Below are positions 36,075 to 44,282 of a stretch of DNA of 64,000 nucleotides, in pieces. The notes under the pieces were generated by a model, which was given only the letters and a program-made list of their open reading frames with translations, ran no database searches and was not told the origin of the DNA. How positions within the stretch are numbered: position 1 is the first letter of the stretch; every line of letters begins with the position of its first letter. The position numbers and the translations under genes were made by a program. Location of the stretch: positions 1 through 64,000 of the forward strand of contig JAUQWM010000040.1 of NCBI GenBank assembly GCA_030835125.1. Direction: 5' to 3'. This stretch comes from Gemmatimonadaceae bacterium. GTDB lineage: Bacteria; Gemmatimonadota; Gemmatimonadetes; Gemmatimonadales; Gemmatimonadaceae.

Positions 36075-37136
36075 TTGCGGCACCCCGGTATCCGGCTGGA
36101 CCTGATGGCGCTCGCCCTGTGCCTGGTGGCGCCCGTGACCGCGGCGCAGGCCCAGGCGGTGCCGCGGACGTTGACCGGCGTCGTTCGCGATACCATGGGA
36201 AGGCCGCTCGAGGACGCGGTGATCGTGCTGAATCCCATGGGGGCGCAACGCGCCACCCGCGCCGATGCCGCAGGTCGGTTCCGGTTCGACCGCGTCGATG
36301 CCGGCCGGTATGTCCTGCGCACGACGTGGATCGGGTACCTGCCTGACGAGCGGACGATCGAGGTGCCGCCAGCGGGCCTCCAGGTCACCGTGGCACTGAC
36401 GCCGGTCCCGTTCCGCCTCGATACGCTCACGGTCGTGGGAAGGCGGTCTGGCATCTTCGGGATCACCGCCTATCGCCAGGACCTGCGCGCCCTCGGTGGC
36501 GTCGACGTGTCCGTGCTCGGCACCAGGCATCGGACCCGCACCCCGTCGGACGGGAAGTTCTCGTTTGGCGAGGTTCGGGCGGGCGGATGGGTCGTGACGG
36601 CGAAACGCGATGGATTCGAGACCATGCTGCTCTCGGTCGCGGTGCCCGACAGTGCGGGCGTGGAACTCTCGATGGCGATGGACACCATTCGCACCAAGGC
36701 CCAGGCGATCGCGAACAACCGCGTGATGGACATGCAGATGCGGGTCAATCGCATGCAGCTCAACTCATCAGCGATCGTTCCACACCAGGAACTGGGGAGG
36801 GTTGGCCGGCCGAGCCTGGATGTCGCGCTCCGGTACTCGCCGTCGTTCCTGATCAAGGGACTCGTCATCAAGGACGTCGAGTGCGTGTTCATCAACGGCC
36901 TGCCGAAGCCCAGCATCCTGGCGAAGGACATCGCGGCGGACGAGGTCGCGATGGTCGAGGTCTACAATCATCGTGGCGCCGTGGAGTACCGGGATCGCCA
37001 GATGTTTCGCAACAACGGACAGGATTGCGGCGTGGGGCGCCTGCTGGAGACGTTTGGCGCGCAGGGGCGCTCGCTGAGTTCATCCCGTCCGTCGCGGCCG
37101 GATGTGGTGGCCTTCATCCACGTCTGGCTGAAGTAG
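36075..37136 (+). CDS. Secreted protein with carboxypeptidase regulatory-like domain
   Basis: Protein of 353 aa with a signal peptide (hydrophobic LMALALCLVAPV, cleavage near Ala-Gln-Ala). Residues about 30-120 form a carboxypeptidase regulatory-like beta-sandwich (LTGVVRDTMGRPLEDAVIVL, GRFRFDRVDAGRYVL). A second similar domain may lie at 150-225. The C-terminal part (VECVFINGLPKP, EVAMVEVYNHRGAVEYRD) resembles the plug region of TonB-dependent receptors, but no barrel follows. TTG start, with GGAGG (36065-36069) five bases before. Function unknown, likely cell surface. Confidence 0.75.
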   Translation: MRHPGIRLDLMALALCLVAPVTAAQAQAVPRTLTGVVRDTMGRPLEDAVIVLNPMGAQRATRADAAGRFRFDRVDAGRYVLRTTWIGYLPDERTIEVPPAGLQVTVALTPVPFRLDTLTVVGRRSGIFGITAYRQDLRALGGVDVSVLGTRHRTRTPSDGKFSFGEVRAGGWVVTAKRDGFETMLLSVAVPDSAGVELSMAMDTIRTKAQAIANNRVMDMQMRVNRMQLNSSAIVPHQELGRVGRPSLDVALRYSPSFLIKGLVIKDVECVFINGLPKPSILAKDIAADEVAMVEVYNHRGAVEYRDRQMFRNNGQDCGVGRLLETFGAQGRSLSSSRPSRPDVVAFIHVWLK

Positions 37137-37181
37137 GGACAAGCGCGATCCCGGTCACCGGCGCGTGTCGTTCGTGATCGA

Positions 37182-37200
37182 CCGTCGCCCTTCACGACGG
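37182..37200. terminator. Possible bidirectional hairpin between convergent genes
   Basis: CCGTCG and CGACGG form a 6-bp stem with a 7-nt loop between the 3' ends of the gene at 36075 and the toxin at 37226. There is no T run, so this is weak. Confidence 0.3.
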
Positions 37201-37225
37201 GCCCTGGACAAGGGGCGGACCTGGA

Positions 37226-37657
37226 TCAGCGGCCGCGCCGGCGGCGCGTTGCAGGGAGCATCCGGAACCCTGCCGCGGCGAAATGGGCGTCGAGCGCGAG
37301 TGCCTGGGAAATACCCCGGGCCTTCATGGTGGCGAAGCTGACGCCGTCGGCCAGCGAGAAATCCTGGTCTTCAAAGCGCGCGATCCAGGTGCTGATCGCC
37401 GCCTGCTCGATGTCCCGGCTGGACGCCACCACGACGGTCGGGGGTTCACCGACGGTCCTCGCGAACTCGAGTGCGATCGACCGGTTCGCGCGATGGAGGA
37501 GCAGCGCGTGCGTCTCCATGACGACCAGGTTGGTCGTCACGAGGCGCGCCCCGGCCTTCAGCACCTCGCGCAGCGACTCGGCGACTGCGGCATGGTCCGG
37601 ATGGTTGGACACGACGAGCGGGTACCACGCCGACGTATCGACGAACACCTCAGTCAC
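37226..37657 (-). CDS. vapC: PIN-domain toxin, VapC-like
   Basis: PIN-domain ribonuclease (143 aa) of a type II toxin-antitoxin pair. Acidic active-site residues are visible: Asp7 (VFVDTSAW), Glu48 (VVMETH), Asp99 and Asp104 (FSLADGVSFATM). It overlaps the antitoxin gene by 8 bp. Likely target is a tRNA or rRNA site, as for other VapC proteins; the exact target is unknown. Its C-terminus is Arg-rich. Confidence 0.85.
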   Translation of the reverse strand: MTEVFVDTSAWYPLVVSNHPDHAAVAESLREVLKAGARLVTTNLVVMETHALLLHRANRSIALEFARTVGEPPTVVVASSRDIEQAAISTWIARFEDQDFSLADGVSFATMKARGISQALALDAHFAAAGFRMLPATRRRRGR

Positions 37658-37991
37658 GGCGCCGCCCCCTCGCCTTCGGGTACGGCGCCGGCGCTGGCTC
37701 GTGCACCCCGGCCAGGAAGCGGTCGTGGTCGCGGGCGACGTCCGTCGCGGTGCCGCGGGCGTCTTCCCGCGCGGTGCCCAGGAGCCTCAGGACCGGATGG
37801 GCCGTTGGGTCGTTGGTTTCGCGCTCCAGCGCCAGCAATCCGCGCCGAAGCACCTCGGACTTGGAGGTCTCCAGCTGGTGGACCAGTTGGTCGAGGCGTT
37901 CGCGGCTCTGCCGGTCGAGGTAGACCTGCACCGGGGCCGTCTCGGATACACGCTTGGGAGGCATGCTCATGAACATTGAAGTGTCATTCAT
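37650..37991 (-). CDS. vapB: Ribbon-helix-helix antitoxin, VapB-like
   Basis: Antitoxin of 113 aa. VQVYLDRQSRERLDQLV and TSKSEVLRRGL match a ribbon-helix-helix DNA-binding domain (about 20-60). The rest is charged and probably wraps the toxin. Several in-frame ATGs (residues 1, 6, 8, 10) make the start uncertain. A palindrome directly upstream is a good operator candidate for autoregulation. Paired with the PIN toxin through an 8-bp overlap. Confidence 0.82.
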   Translation of the reverse strand: MNDTSMFMSMPPKRVSETAPVQVYLDRQSRERLDQLVHQLETSKSEVLRRGLLALERETNDPTAHPVLRLLGTAREDARGTATDVARDHDRFLAGVHEPAPAPYPKARGRRRD

Positions 37992-37995
37992 GATA

Positions 37996-38005
37996 GATGA
38001 TCATC
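37996..38005. promoter_or_regulatory. Palindrome upstream of the toxin-antitoxin pair, candidate operator
   Basis: GATGATCATC, a perfect 10-bp palindrome in a locally AT-rich stretch, five bases upstream of the antitoxin start. Ribbon-helix-helix antitoxins usually bind such sites to repress their own operon. The remaining 245 bp to the next gene (38006-38249) show no gene. Confidence 0.5.
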
Positions 38006-38249
38006 AAAGGTGTGTAAAGGGGGTCGGACCGACACTCCCGAAACTGGCCAGTGAGTGTCACCGGACCGTCATCCGGGACCCCGGCTCCACTTGCCTGGGC
38101 ACGGACGGCAGGCTTAGCATGCTGCCAGCGCGAGGGGCGCATCCAGTCCGCGGAAAGGGCCATGCCCACCCAGTGGCACCATTGATCGTCGAACCTCCCT
38201 TCAGCCCGACGTTGGCGGACCACGGGCACGCACTGAACGGAGATTCGCC

Positions 38250-39581
38250 ATGGACACGCTGCCGCTCCCGCCGCGCCCGGATATTGACCAGTACCGGAGA
38301 CGCGCCAAGTCCCTCGCCGCCGCCGCCAATTCCCGCGATCCGGACGCCGTCCGCGCGTGGGCAACCCAATGGCTCGGCGCGCTCACCCGTGCCCTCGGCT
38401 GGGAGGTCACGCCATTCATCCAGCACAGCTTCGATCGCGCCGTGGAGGAACTCGCTCGCGAAGCGGCCAGGCGCGTCAGCGCGTCAAAGCAGCGGAACCG
38501 GCCGTTCGCCCTGGCCGACGCGCAGCACCTGGTCGCGCAGGCCCACGGCTTCGAGAACTGGGCGGTGTTCGCGGACCACGCGCGGGGGCTGACGGTCGTC
38601 GACCCCGCCCACGCCGACTTCGAGGCTGCTGCGGATGCCATCGTGACCGGGGACCTCGCGACCCTCGATCGACTCCTCCTCGCCAATCCGGACCTGGTCC
38701 ACGCCCGCTCGCACCGCACCCACCACGCAACGCTCCTGCATTACGTGGCTGCCAACGGGGTCGAGGATTTCCGGCAGAAGACGCCGCCTGACGCGGTCGC
38801 GATCGCGACCCGGCTGCTGGACGCCGGAGCCGAGGTGGACGCGCTGGCCGACACGTACTCGCGGGACGCGTACCAGACCACGATGAACCTGCTGGTCTCG
38901 AGTGCGCATCCGGCCGACGCGGGTCTTCAGCCGGCGCTGGTCGAACTGCTGCTGGATCGCGGGGCGGCGATCGACGGCCCGGGAAACGACAGCTCTCCCA
39001 TCATGACGGCGCTCGCGTTCGGGTATCCGCGAGCGGCCGAGACGCTCATGCGGCGCGGCGCGCGGATCTCCAACGTGGCGATTGCCGCCTCGCTCGGCAG
39101 GCTCGACCTCGTGCGCGAGCTGGTGGTGGATCGCAACACGCTATCCCGCCACGAGCCACTGCGCGTTCCCTACTGGGTCCACATCCCGGAGGATGCTCCC
39201 GGCCAGATCGCGCGCGCGATGGTGGTGGCCTGCCGGTTCCAGCAGCCGGACGTGGCCCTGTTCCTCATCGAACTTGGCGTCGACGTGTCGTCGGCGGATC
39301 ACGACAACATGACCGCGCTCCACTGGGCATCGGCGACGGGGCTCCTCGACGTCGTCCAGGTGCTGATCGACCGCGGTGCTCCGCTCGAGGTGAGGAATAC
39401 GTGGGGTGGGACGGTGCTCGACTCCACCGTGTACTTCGCGATGAACCAGCCTGTCGCGGGCGCTGACTACCCCGCGGTCATCGAGCGACTCCTTGCTGCA
39501 GGCGCCGACATCGGGGCGGTGGACCCGAGGCCGACCGGGATCACGTCGATCGACGAGGTGCTCCAACGGTTTCGCGCGTGA
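38250..39581 (+). CDS. Ankyrin-repeat protein
   Basis: Cytoplasmic protein of 443 aa without a signal peptide. After a helical N-terminal part (about 1-120), ankyrin-type repeats are seen, for example ATLLHYVAANGVEDF, ATRLLDAGAEVDALA, LVELLLDRGAAIDG, ALHWASATGLLDVVQVLIDRGAPLEV and VIERLLAAGADIGAVD. Such proteins mediate protein binding; the partner is unknown. It stands alone between the divergent toxin-antitoxin pair and the convergent ftcD. Confidence 0.88.
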   Translation: MDTLPLPPRPDIDQYRRRAKSLAAAANSRDPDAVRAWATQWLGALTRALGWEVTPFIQHSFDRAVEELAREAARRVSASKQRNRPFALADAQHLVAQAHGFENWAVFADHARGLTVVDPAHADFEAAADAIVTGDLATLDRLLLANPDLVHARSHRTHHATLLHYVAANGVEDFRQKTPPDAVAIATRLLDAGAEVDALADTYSRDAYQTTMNLLVSSAHPADAGLQPALVELLLDRGAAIDGPGNDSSPIMTALAFGYPRAAETLMRRGARISNVAIAASLGRLDLVRELVVDRNTLSRHEPLRVPYWVHIPEDAPGQIARAMVVACRFQQPDVALFLIELGVDVSSADHDNMTALHWASATGLLDVVQVLIDRGAPLEVRNTWGGTVLDSTVYFAMNQPVAGADYPAVIERLLAAGADIGAVDPRPTGITSIDEVLQRFRA

Positions 39582-39601
39582 GGATGCGCGTCGCCTGGCG
39601 A

Positions 39602-39625
39602 GGGGCCGGTGAAGCGACCGGCCCC
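39602..39625. terminator. Bidirectional terminator-like hairpin
   Basis: GGGGCCGGT and ACCGGCCCC form a perfect 9-bp stem with a GAAGCG loop between the convergent ankyrin gene and ftcD. There is no T run. Confidence 0.5.
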
Positions 39626-39662
39626 GGGATTCCAATCCTCAGCAGCGCAGCGGCAAGTCGAG

Positions 39663-41189
39663 TCAGGCCGATATGTTCCGTTCGACGACGGCGGTTGCCG
39701 CCGCCGCGTGCTTCGCCGCCGCACGCAGCAGTCGTTCGCCCGCTTCAGCCAGTGCCGCTCCCTTCGACTTGTCCGTCATCGACGACACGTTGATCCGCAC
39801 ATTGTAGACCGCGCCGCGACATGCTGCCTCGGCCAGCAACGCCGCAACCCCGGCGTCCGAGGCGGCGTTCGTGTTCCCCTTTTCAGCCGCCGCGGCGGCA
39901 AGTTCGGCGACCGTCGCGCAGGCTTGCGCGGTCTCGAGTGGCACCTGCGCCGCGTACACGAGCGCGCTGTCGATCGCGGCCGTGCGGAGCGCCACCTGCT
40001 CCTCGGTGTCCTTCGGCAGCCGGTACGCCGTGGTCACGCCTTCGTACGCCTTGGCGTCGCGCACGACGAGCTCCTGCAACTGCGTGACCAGCTTCGCGGC
40101 CTTGAGGCCGAGCTCCTTCATCTCCGGCTCGACCGACGCGTACTTCTTCCGGCCGACCGTGAGGCCAGCGACCATCTGGGCCAGTGCGGCGCCGAGCGCG
40201 CCGACATGCGCCGCGACGGAACCACCGCCCGGGGCCGGAGTGGACGACGCCACCGCGGCGGTGAAGCCGGCGATCGTCTCACCGCCGGAGACCGCCTCGC
40301 GTACCCGACGGTCGAGCACCATCGCCGGCGTGAAGCCGCGAAGCTGGATATGCCGGGCCGCGGCTTCCTGCAATGCCCGCTCCGGAACGAGGCCGACGAT
40401 CTCGCTCCAGGTGGGCGACACGCCCTGGGCCTGCGCCTCCATGCGCACCATCTCGAAGGCGCGGTGCAGGGGAGTCCCCTCGAGATCCACCAGGTTCATC
40501 GACACTTGCGCCTGGCCGTCCACCTCGAGCGCCAGCGCCTTCACGTGCCGCAGACCGCCGGTCGAATGCCGCACGGCGCGGGCGACGTCGCGCGCCACCG
40601 GCATGTTGGTCGCCGGGCCGAGGTAGACGTTGTAGGCGACGAGGAACGGGCGCGCGCCGATGGCGGTCGCCCCCGCGGTGGGATGGACCCTGGGGTCGCC
40701 GAAGTCGGGGACCCGGGCCGGGTTGGTGAGGATGTCGTCGCGCAGGCCCTCGAACTCGCCGCGCCGGACGTCGGCGAGGTTGGCACGCTCGGGCCGGGTC
40801 GCGGCGCGTTCGTACAGGAAGACCGGGATGGACAGCTCCCTCGCCACCCGCTCGCCTAACGCGCGGGCGAGGTTGACGCAGTCCTCCATCGTGGTGCCCT
40901 CGAGGGGGACGAAGGGCACGACGTCGGTGGCGCCGATCCGCGGGTGCTCGCCCTGGTGCTTCGTGAGGTCGATCCGGGCGGCGGCTTCCTTCATGCCGGC
41001 GAACGCCGCCTCGACCGCCTTGTCCAGCGGGGCCACGACCGTCACGACCGACCGGTTATGCGACGCATCGGATGAGACGTCGAGGATGGCGACGCCTTCA
41101 GTGGCGGCGATCGCCGAGGTTATGGCCGCGACGACGGCTGGATCCCTGCCTTCGGAGAAATTGGGGACGATTTCAACGAGCCTTGACAC
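39663..41189 (-). CDS. ftcD: Glutamate formimidoyltransferase / formimidoyl-THF cyclodeaminase fusion
   Basis: Bifunctional enzyme (508 aa). The first 300 residues form the formiminotransferase (VEIVPNFSEGRDP, HNRSVVTVV, GEHPRIGATDVVPFVPL) and the last 200 the cyclodeaminase (AAVASSTPAPGGGSVAAHVGALGAAL). It moves the formimino group from histidine breakdown onto tetrahydrofolate and releases ammonia. A longer frame exists, but the GTG at 41187-41189 (MSRLVEIVPNF) gives the family start; codons upstream of it are heptad repeat. No hut genes are beside it. Confidence 0.95.
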   Translation of the reverse strand: MSRLVEIVPNFSEGRDPAVVAAITSAIAATEGVAILDVSSDASHNRSVVTVVAPLDKAVEAAFAGMKEAAARIDLTKHQGEHPRIGATDVVPFVPLEGTTMEDCVNLARALGERVARELSIPVFLYERAATRPERANLADVRRGEFEGLRDDILTNPARVPDFGDPRVHPTAGATAIGARPFLVAYNVYLGPATNMPVARDVARAVRHSTGGLRHVKALALEVDGQAQVSMNLVDLEGTPLHRAFEMVRMEAQAQGVSPTWSEIVGLVPERALQEAAARHIQLRGFTPAMVLDRRVREAVSGGETIAGFTAAVASSTPAPGGGSVAAHVGALGAALAQMVAGLTVGRKKYASVEPEMKELGLKAAKLVTQLQELVVRDAKAYEGVTTAYRLPKDTEEQVALRTAAIDSALVYAAQVPLETAQACATVAELAAAAAEKGNTNAASDAGVAALLAEAACRGAVYNVRINVSSMTDKSKGAALAEAGERLLRAAAKHAAAATAVVERNISA

Positions 41190-41217
41190 GAGATGGGAGA
41201 TGGGAGTTGGGAGAATT
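41190..41217. repeat. Heptad repeat, GAGATGG type
   Basis: GAGATGG, GAGATGG, GAGTTGG, GAGAATT on the plus strand abut the ftcD start codon (read on the minus strand as CCATCTC units). Related to the CATCTCC arrays at 4818 and 49623. Confidence 0.82.
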
Positions 41218-41261
41218 GAGACCACTGCCAACTTAAGAAGCTACGTCACCTACGAGTTGAT

Positions 41262-41278
41262 GCGGCTGCTCCAGCCGC
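41262..41278 (-). terminator. Hairpin after the inositol monophosphatase gene
   Basis: GCGGCTG and CAGCCGC around a 3-nt loop, 40 bp beyond the suhB-like stop codon on the minus strand. No T run follows, so it may act weakly. Confidence 0.35.
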
Positions 41279-41317
41279 CAGCCCCAGCACAAGGCCAGCA
41301 GGCCCAGTAAGCAGCAA

Positions 41318-42148
41318 TCAGCACGCAGGTCTCGCCTCCTGATCCCGGAGCATCTCAAGCAACCAGGGATGCATCCTGCCATTGCTGGCGACCACCGGGG
41401 TGTGCGCGGGCACGATGTCCACGCCGCCGAGGTCGGTGACGCGCCCACCCGCTTCGCGGACGAGCAGGAGCCCGGCCGCGATGTCCCATGGAGCGAGCCG
41501 CAGCTCCCAGAACGCGTCGAACCGGCCGCACGCGACCGACGCCAGGTCCAGGGCGGCGCTACCGGCCCGCCGCACACCGGCCATCGCCCGCGTGATGCGA
41601 TCGAACTGGCGCAGGTACGACGGAAGGAACTCCAGGTTCTTGAACGGGAATCCCGTGCCGACGAGCGTCCGGCCCGGCTGGTCGACGGTCGACACCCGCA
41701 TCGGCTTCCCGTCGCAGAAGGCGCCGCCGCCGGCCGTCGCGGTGAACAGCTCGCGGCGCGGGATGTCGAGCACGACACCGGCCACGACCTCCCCACCAGC
41801 CATGGCGCCTATCGAGACCGCGTACGCCGGGAAGCCGTGGAGGAAGTTCGTCGTGCCGTCGAGCGGGTCCACGACAAATACCGTCTCCCCGTCCGTGGAC
41901 GCCGAGGGCGAAAGCTCCTCACCCACGACGAGCGCGCCCGGCACCAGTCGGTCCAGCACCTCACGGATCCTCGTCTCGGCGCCGGTGTCGACCTCGCTCA
42001 CGAAATCGGCCGCCTGCTTCTCCCGGATGTCGAGCGACTGCCGGTCACCGGCGCGCTCCCGGATGAAATCGGCCGCGACCTGTGCCGCCGTCGCCGCCGC
42101 ATCGCGCAATTCGAGGGCCCTTCCTGAGCCGGCTCGTTGCGACGCCAT
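41318..42148 (-). CDS. suhB: Inositol-1-monophosphatase family protein
   Basis: Phosphatase of 276 aa. Metal sites are complete: GEE in VVGEELSP, DPLDGTTNFLHG, and late WDIAAGLLLVREAGG. Family members hydrolyse inositol phosphates and related sugars; in some bacteria SuhB also acts in rRNA antitermination. The start lies only 24 bp from the divergent trpS start, so either promoters overlap or translation begins later, for example at the TTG of codon 14. Confidence 0.92.
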   Translation of the reverse strand: MASQRAGSGRALELRDAAATAAQVAADFIRERAGDRQSLDIREKQAADFVSEVDTGAETRIREVLDRLVPGALVVGEELSPSASTDGETVFVVDPLDGTTNFLHGFPAYAVSIGAMAGGEVVAGVVLDIPRRELFTATAGGGAFCDGKPMRVSTVDQPGRTLVGTGFPFKNLEFLPSYLRQFDRITRAMAGVRRAGSAALDLASVACGRFDAFWELRLAPWDIAAGLLLVREAGGRVTDLGGVDIVPAHTPVVASNGRMHPWLLEMLRDQEARPAC

Positions 42149-42172
42149 TCACGCCGCCCTTAGTTTGACGGG

Positions 42173-43147
42173 ATGCCACGCATCTTCAGCGGCATCCAGC
42201 CCTCGGGCGAGCTGCACATCGGGAACTACCTCGGCGCCGTCAGGAACTGGGCGCAATTGCAGCACGAGATCGAGACCTTCATCTGCATTGTCGATTATCA
42301 CGCGATCACCATTCCGTACGAGCCGGAGGACCTCCGCCGGCGCACGCACGAGATGGCGATCTCGCTCATGGCGGCGGGCATCGATCCCGCGAAGTGCACG
42401 CTCTTCATCCAGTCGCGGGTGCCGGAACATACCGAGCTGGCGTGGATCTTCAACACGATCACGCCGCTCGGGGAGCTGGAGCGGCAGACCCAGTTCAAGG
42501 ACAAGGCCTCGCGCCAGGAGTCGGTCGCGGCCGGGCTCCTCAACTATCCGGTGCTCCAGGCCGCCGACATCCTGCTCTACAAGGCGGACACGGTCCCGGT
42601 GGGCGAGGACCAGGTCCAGCACCTGGAGCTGTCGCGCGAGATCGCGCGTCGCTGGAACGCCCGCTTTGGCGAGGGCTTCTTTCCCGAGCCCGCCGCGCGC
42701 CTGACGCCGACCCGGCGCATCATGGGACTCGACGGCCAGTCCAAGATGTCCAAGTCCCTCGGCAACACGGTGGGCCTGCTCGAACCGCCTGACGAGATCT
42801 GGAAGAAACTGCGGCCCGCGATGACCGACCCGGCGCGCGTGCGTCGCGAGGACCCTGGCACGCCCGAGATCTGCAACATCTACCACCTGCACAAGGCATT
42901 CTCTCCGTCCGCTACGGTGGACCACGTCGCCCACCAGTGTCGCACCGCCGGGTGGGGCTGCGTCGACTGCAAGAAGGTGCTGTTCGAGAACATGAACGCC
43001 GAACTCACGCCCATCCGTACCCGCGCCGCTGAATTGCAGGCGAACCCGAGGCTCGTGTCGGAACCGCTGGCTGCCGGTGCCGCGCACGCCAGCTCCATCG
43101 CCAAGGCGACCATGGCGGAAGTCCGGGACCGGATGGGGCTCACCTGA
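42173..43147 (+). CDS. trpS: Tryptophanyl-tRNA synthetase
   Basis: Class I aminoacyl-tRNA synthetase (324 aa) charging tRNA-Trp. HIGH-type motif HIGN (SGELHIGNYLGA) and KMSKS in SKMSKSLGN. MPRIFSGIQPSGE is the usual start. A Cys-rich stretch GWGCVDCKK near residue 265 is kept. Divergent from suhB with a 24-bp gap containing no normal ribosome binding site. Confidence 0.97.
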   Translation: MPRIFSGIQPSGELHIGNYLGAVRNWAQLQHEIETFICIVDYHAITIPYEPEDLRRRTHEMAISLMAAGIDPAKCTLFIQSRVPEHTELAWIFNTITPLGELERQTQFKDKASRQESVAAGLLNYPVLQAADILLYKADTVPVGEDQVQHLELSREIARRWNARFGEGFFPEPAARLTPTRRIMGLDGQSKMSKSLGNTVGLLEPPDEIWKKLRPAMTDPARVRREDPGTPEICNIYHLHKAFSPSATVDHVAHQCRTAGWGCVDCKKVLFENMNAELTPIRTRAAELQANPRLVSEPLAAGAAHASSIAKATMAEVRDRMGLT

Positions 43148-43153
43148 CAGGAC

Positions 43154-43246
43154 GAGGTCGGAGGTCGGAGGTCGGAGGTGCGGTCCCCAAGTCTCACGTC
43201 CACAGTCTCTCGTTCCCCAGGTTCTCGTCCCCACTCTCTCGTTCCG
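43154..43246. repeat. Heptad repeat, GAGGTCG x3, followed by degenerate heptads
   Basis: GAGGTCG three times, then GAGGTGC (43154-43181). From 43191 further imperfect 7-bp units follow (GTCTCAC, GTCCACA, GTCTCTC, GTTCCCC and others), reaching the GTG start of the next gene. Confidence 0.75.
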
Positions 43247-44278
43247 GTGCACAAGCTCGTCGTCGACCTGGCCGCGGTCTCGCGGAGCTGGGCACTGCCT
43301 TCGGAGGCGGCGCAGGCCATCCGGAACGCCGCTCCCGCCGACTGGGAGGTGGTCGTCGCGACGACGCCGGCGGTTTCCGATGGCGATGGCGGCACGAAGC
43401 CGAGCCCGCAGGTCCTGGATGCCATGCGCCAGGCGGAAGCCTACTTCGGGTTCGGCCTGCCGCGGGACCTCTTCCTCGCCGCGCCGGGGCTGAAGTGGGT
43501 CCACTCGGCCTCGGCAGGTGTCGGGAGCCTCCTGTACCCGGAGATGCTGGCCAGCGACGTGGTCGTGACCAATTCCGCCGTGGTCATGGGCGACCCCATC
43601 GCCGAGCAGGCCCTCGCCGGCATCCTGTACTTCGTCCGGAATCTCGACATCGCCGTGGACCAGCAGCGCCGCGGGGAGTGGAACAAGGCGCCCTTCGTGG
43701 ATGACGCGTCCCGGGCCCGGGAACTCTCCGAGTGCCGGGCCCTCCTCGTCGGCATGGGAGGCATCGGCGAAGCCCTGGCGAGGCGGCTGTCGGGGCTCGG
43801 GTGCCCGTGCGTGGGGGTCCGGCGCCACCCCGACCGGCCATTGCCGGCCGGCTTCAGGCGGGCGGTGCCAATGGACGGCATCGACGCCGAGCTTCCGAAC
43901 GCCGATATCGTCGTCCTGGCCACCCCGTTGACCCCGCTCACCCGGAACGTGCTTTCGGGGGCCAGAATCGATTGCCTGAAAGCGGGCGCAATCGTCGTCA
44001 ACATGGCCCGGGGTGCGTTGCTCGACGAGCCGGCGTTGATCCGTGGGCTGCAGGGCGGGAGGCTGCGCGGTGCGGTACTGGACGTCTTTGCGGAGGAACC
44101 CTTGCCGGCGGAGAGTCCGCTCTGGGGCCTGCGCAACGTCCTCATCACACCCCACGTCGCCGCGGTGTCACCGCGCCTGTTCTGGCAGCGTGAGCTCGAG
44201 CTTTTCCTCGACAACTGGGGGCGGTATCGTGCGGGCATGCCGCTCAGGAACCAGATCGACAAGCACGCGGGATACTGA
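43247..44278 (+). CDS. D-isomer-specific 2-hydroxyacid dehydrogenase family protein
   Basis: NAD-dependent dehydrogenase (343 aa). The nucleotide-binding GMGGIGEALARRL is at about 165-180, followed by VVLATPLTPLTRNVL with the catalytic-Arg region, NMARGALLDEPAL, and the catalytic His in ITPHVAAVS. The substrate 2-keto/2-hydroxy acid is not evident. The frame continues upstream through heptad repeat DNA, so the GTG at 43247 (MHKLVVDLAAV) is taken as the start. Four bases separate its stop from the PilT-type gene. Confidence 0.88.
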   Translation: MHKLVVDLAAVSRSWALPSEAAQAIRNAAPADWEVVVATTPAVSDGDGGTKPSPQVLDAMRQAEAYFGFGLPRDLFLAAPGLKWVHSASAGVGSLLYPEMLASDVVVTNSAVVMGDPIAEQALAGILYFVRNLDIAVDQQRRGEWNKAPFVDDASRARELSECRALLVGMGGIGEALARRLSGLGCPCVGVRRHPDRPLPAGFRRAVPMDGIDAELPNADIVVLATPLTPLTRNVLSGARIDCLKAGAIVVNMARGALLDEPALIRGLQGGRLRGAVLDVFAEEPLPAESPLWGLRNVLITPHVAAVSPRLFWQRELELFLDNWGRYRAGMPLRNQIDKHAGY

Positions 44279-44282
44279 CTGA

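Noticed and set aside
43178-43246. Longer start for the 2-hydroxyacid dehydrogenase
   Set aside because: The added codons are degenerate heptads; the fold starts at the GTG at 43247.
42149-44155. 668-aa minus-strand open frame
   Set aside because: Antisense to trpS and the dehydrogenase; no recognisable domain.
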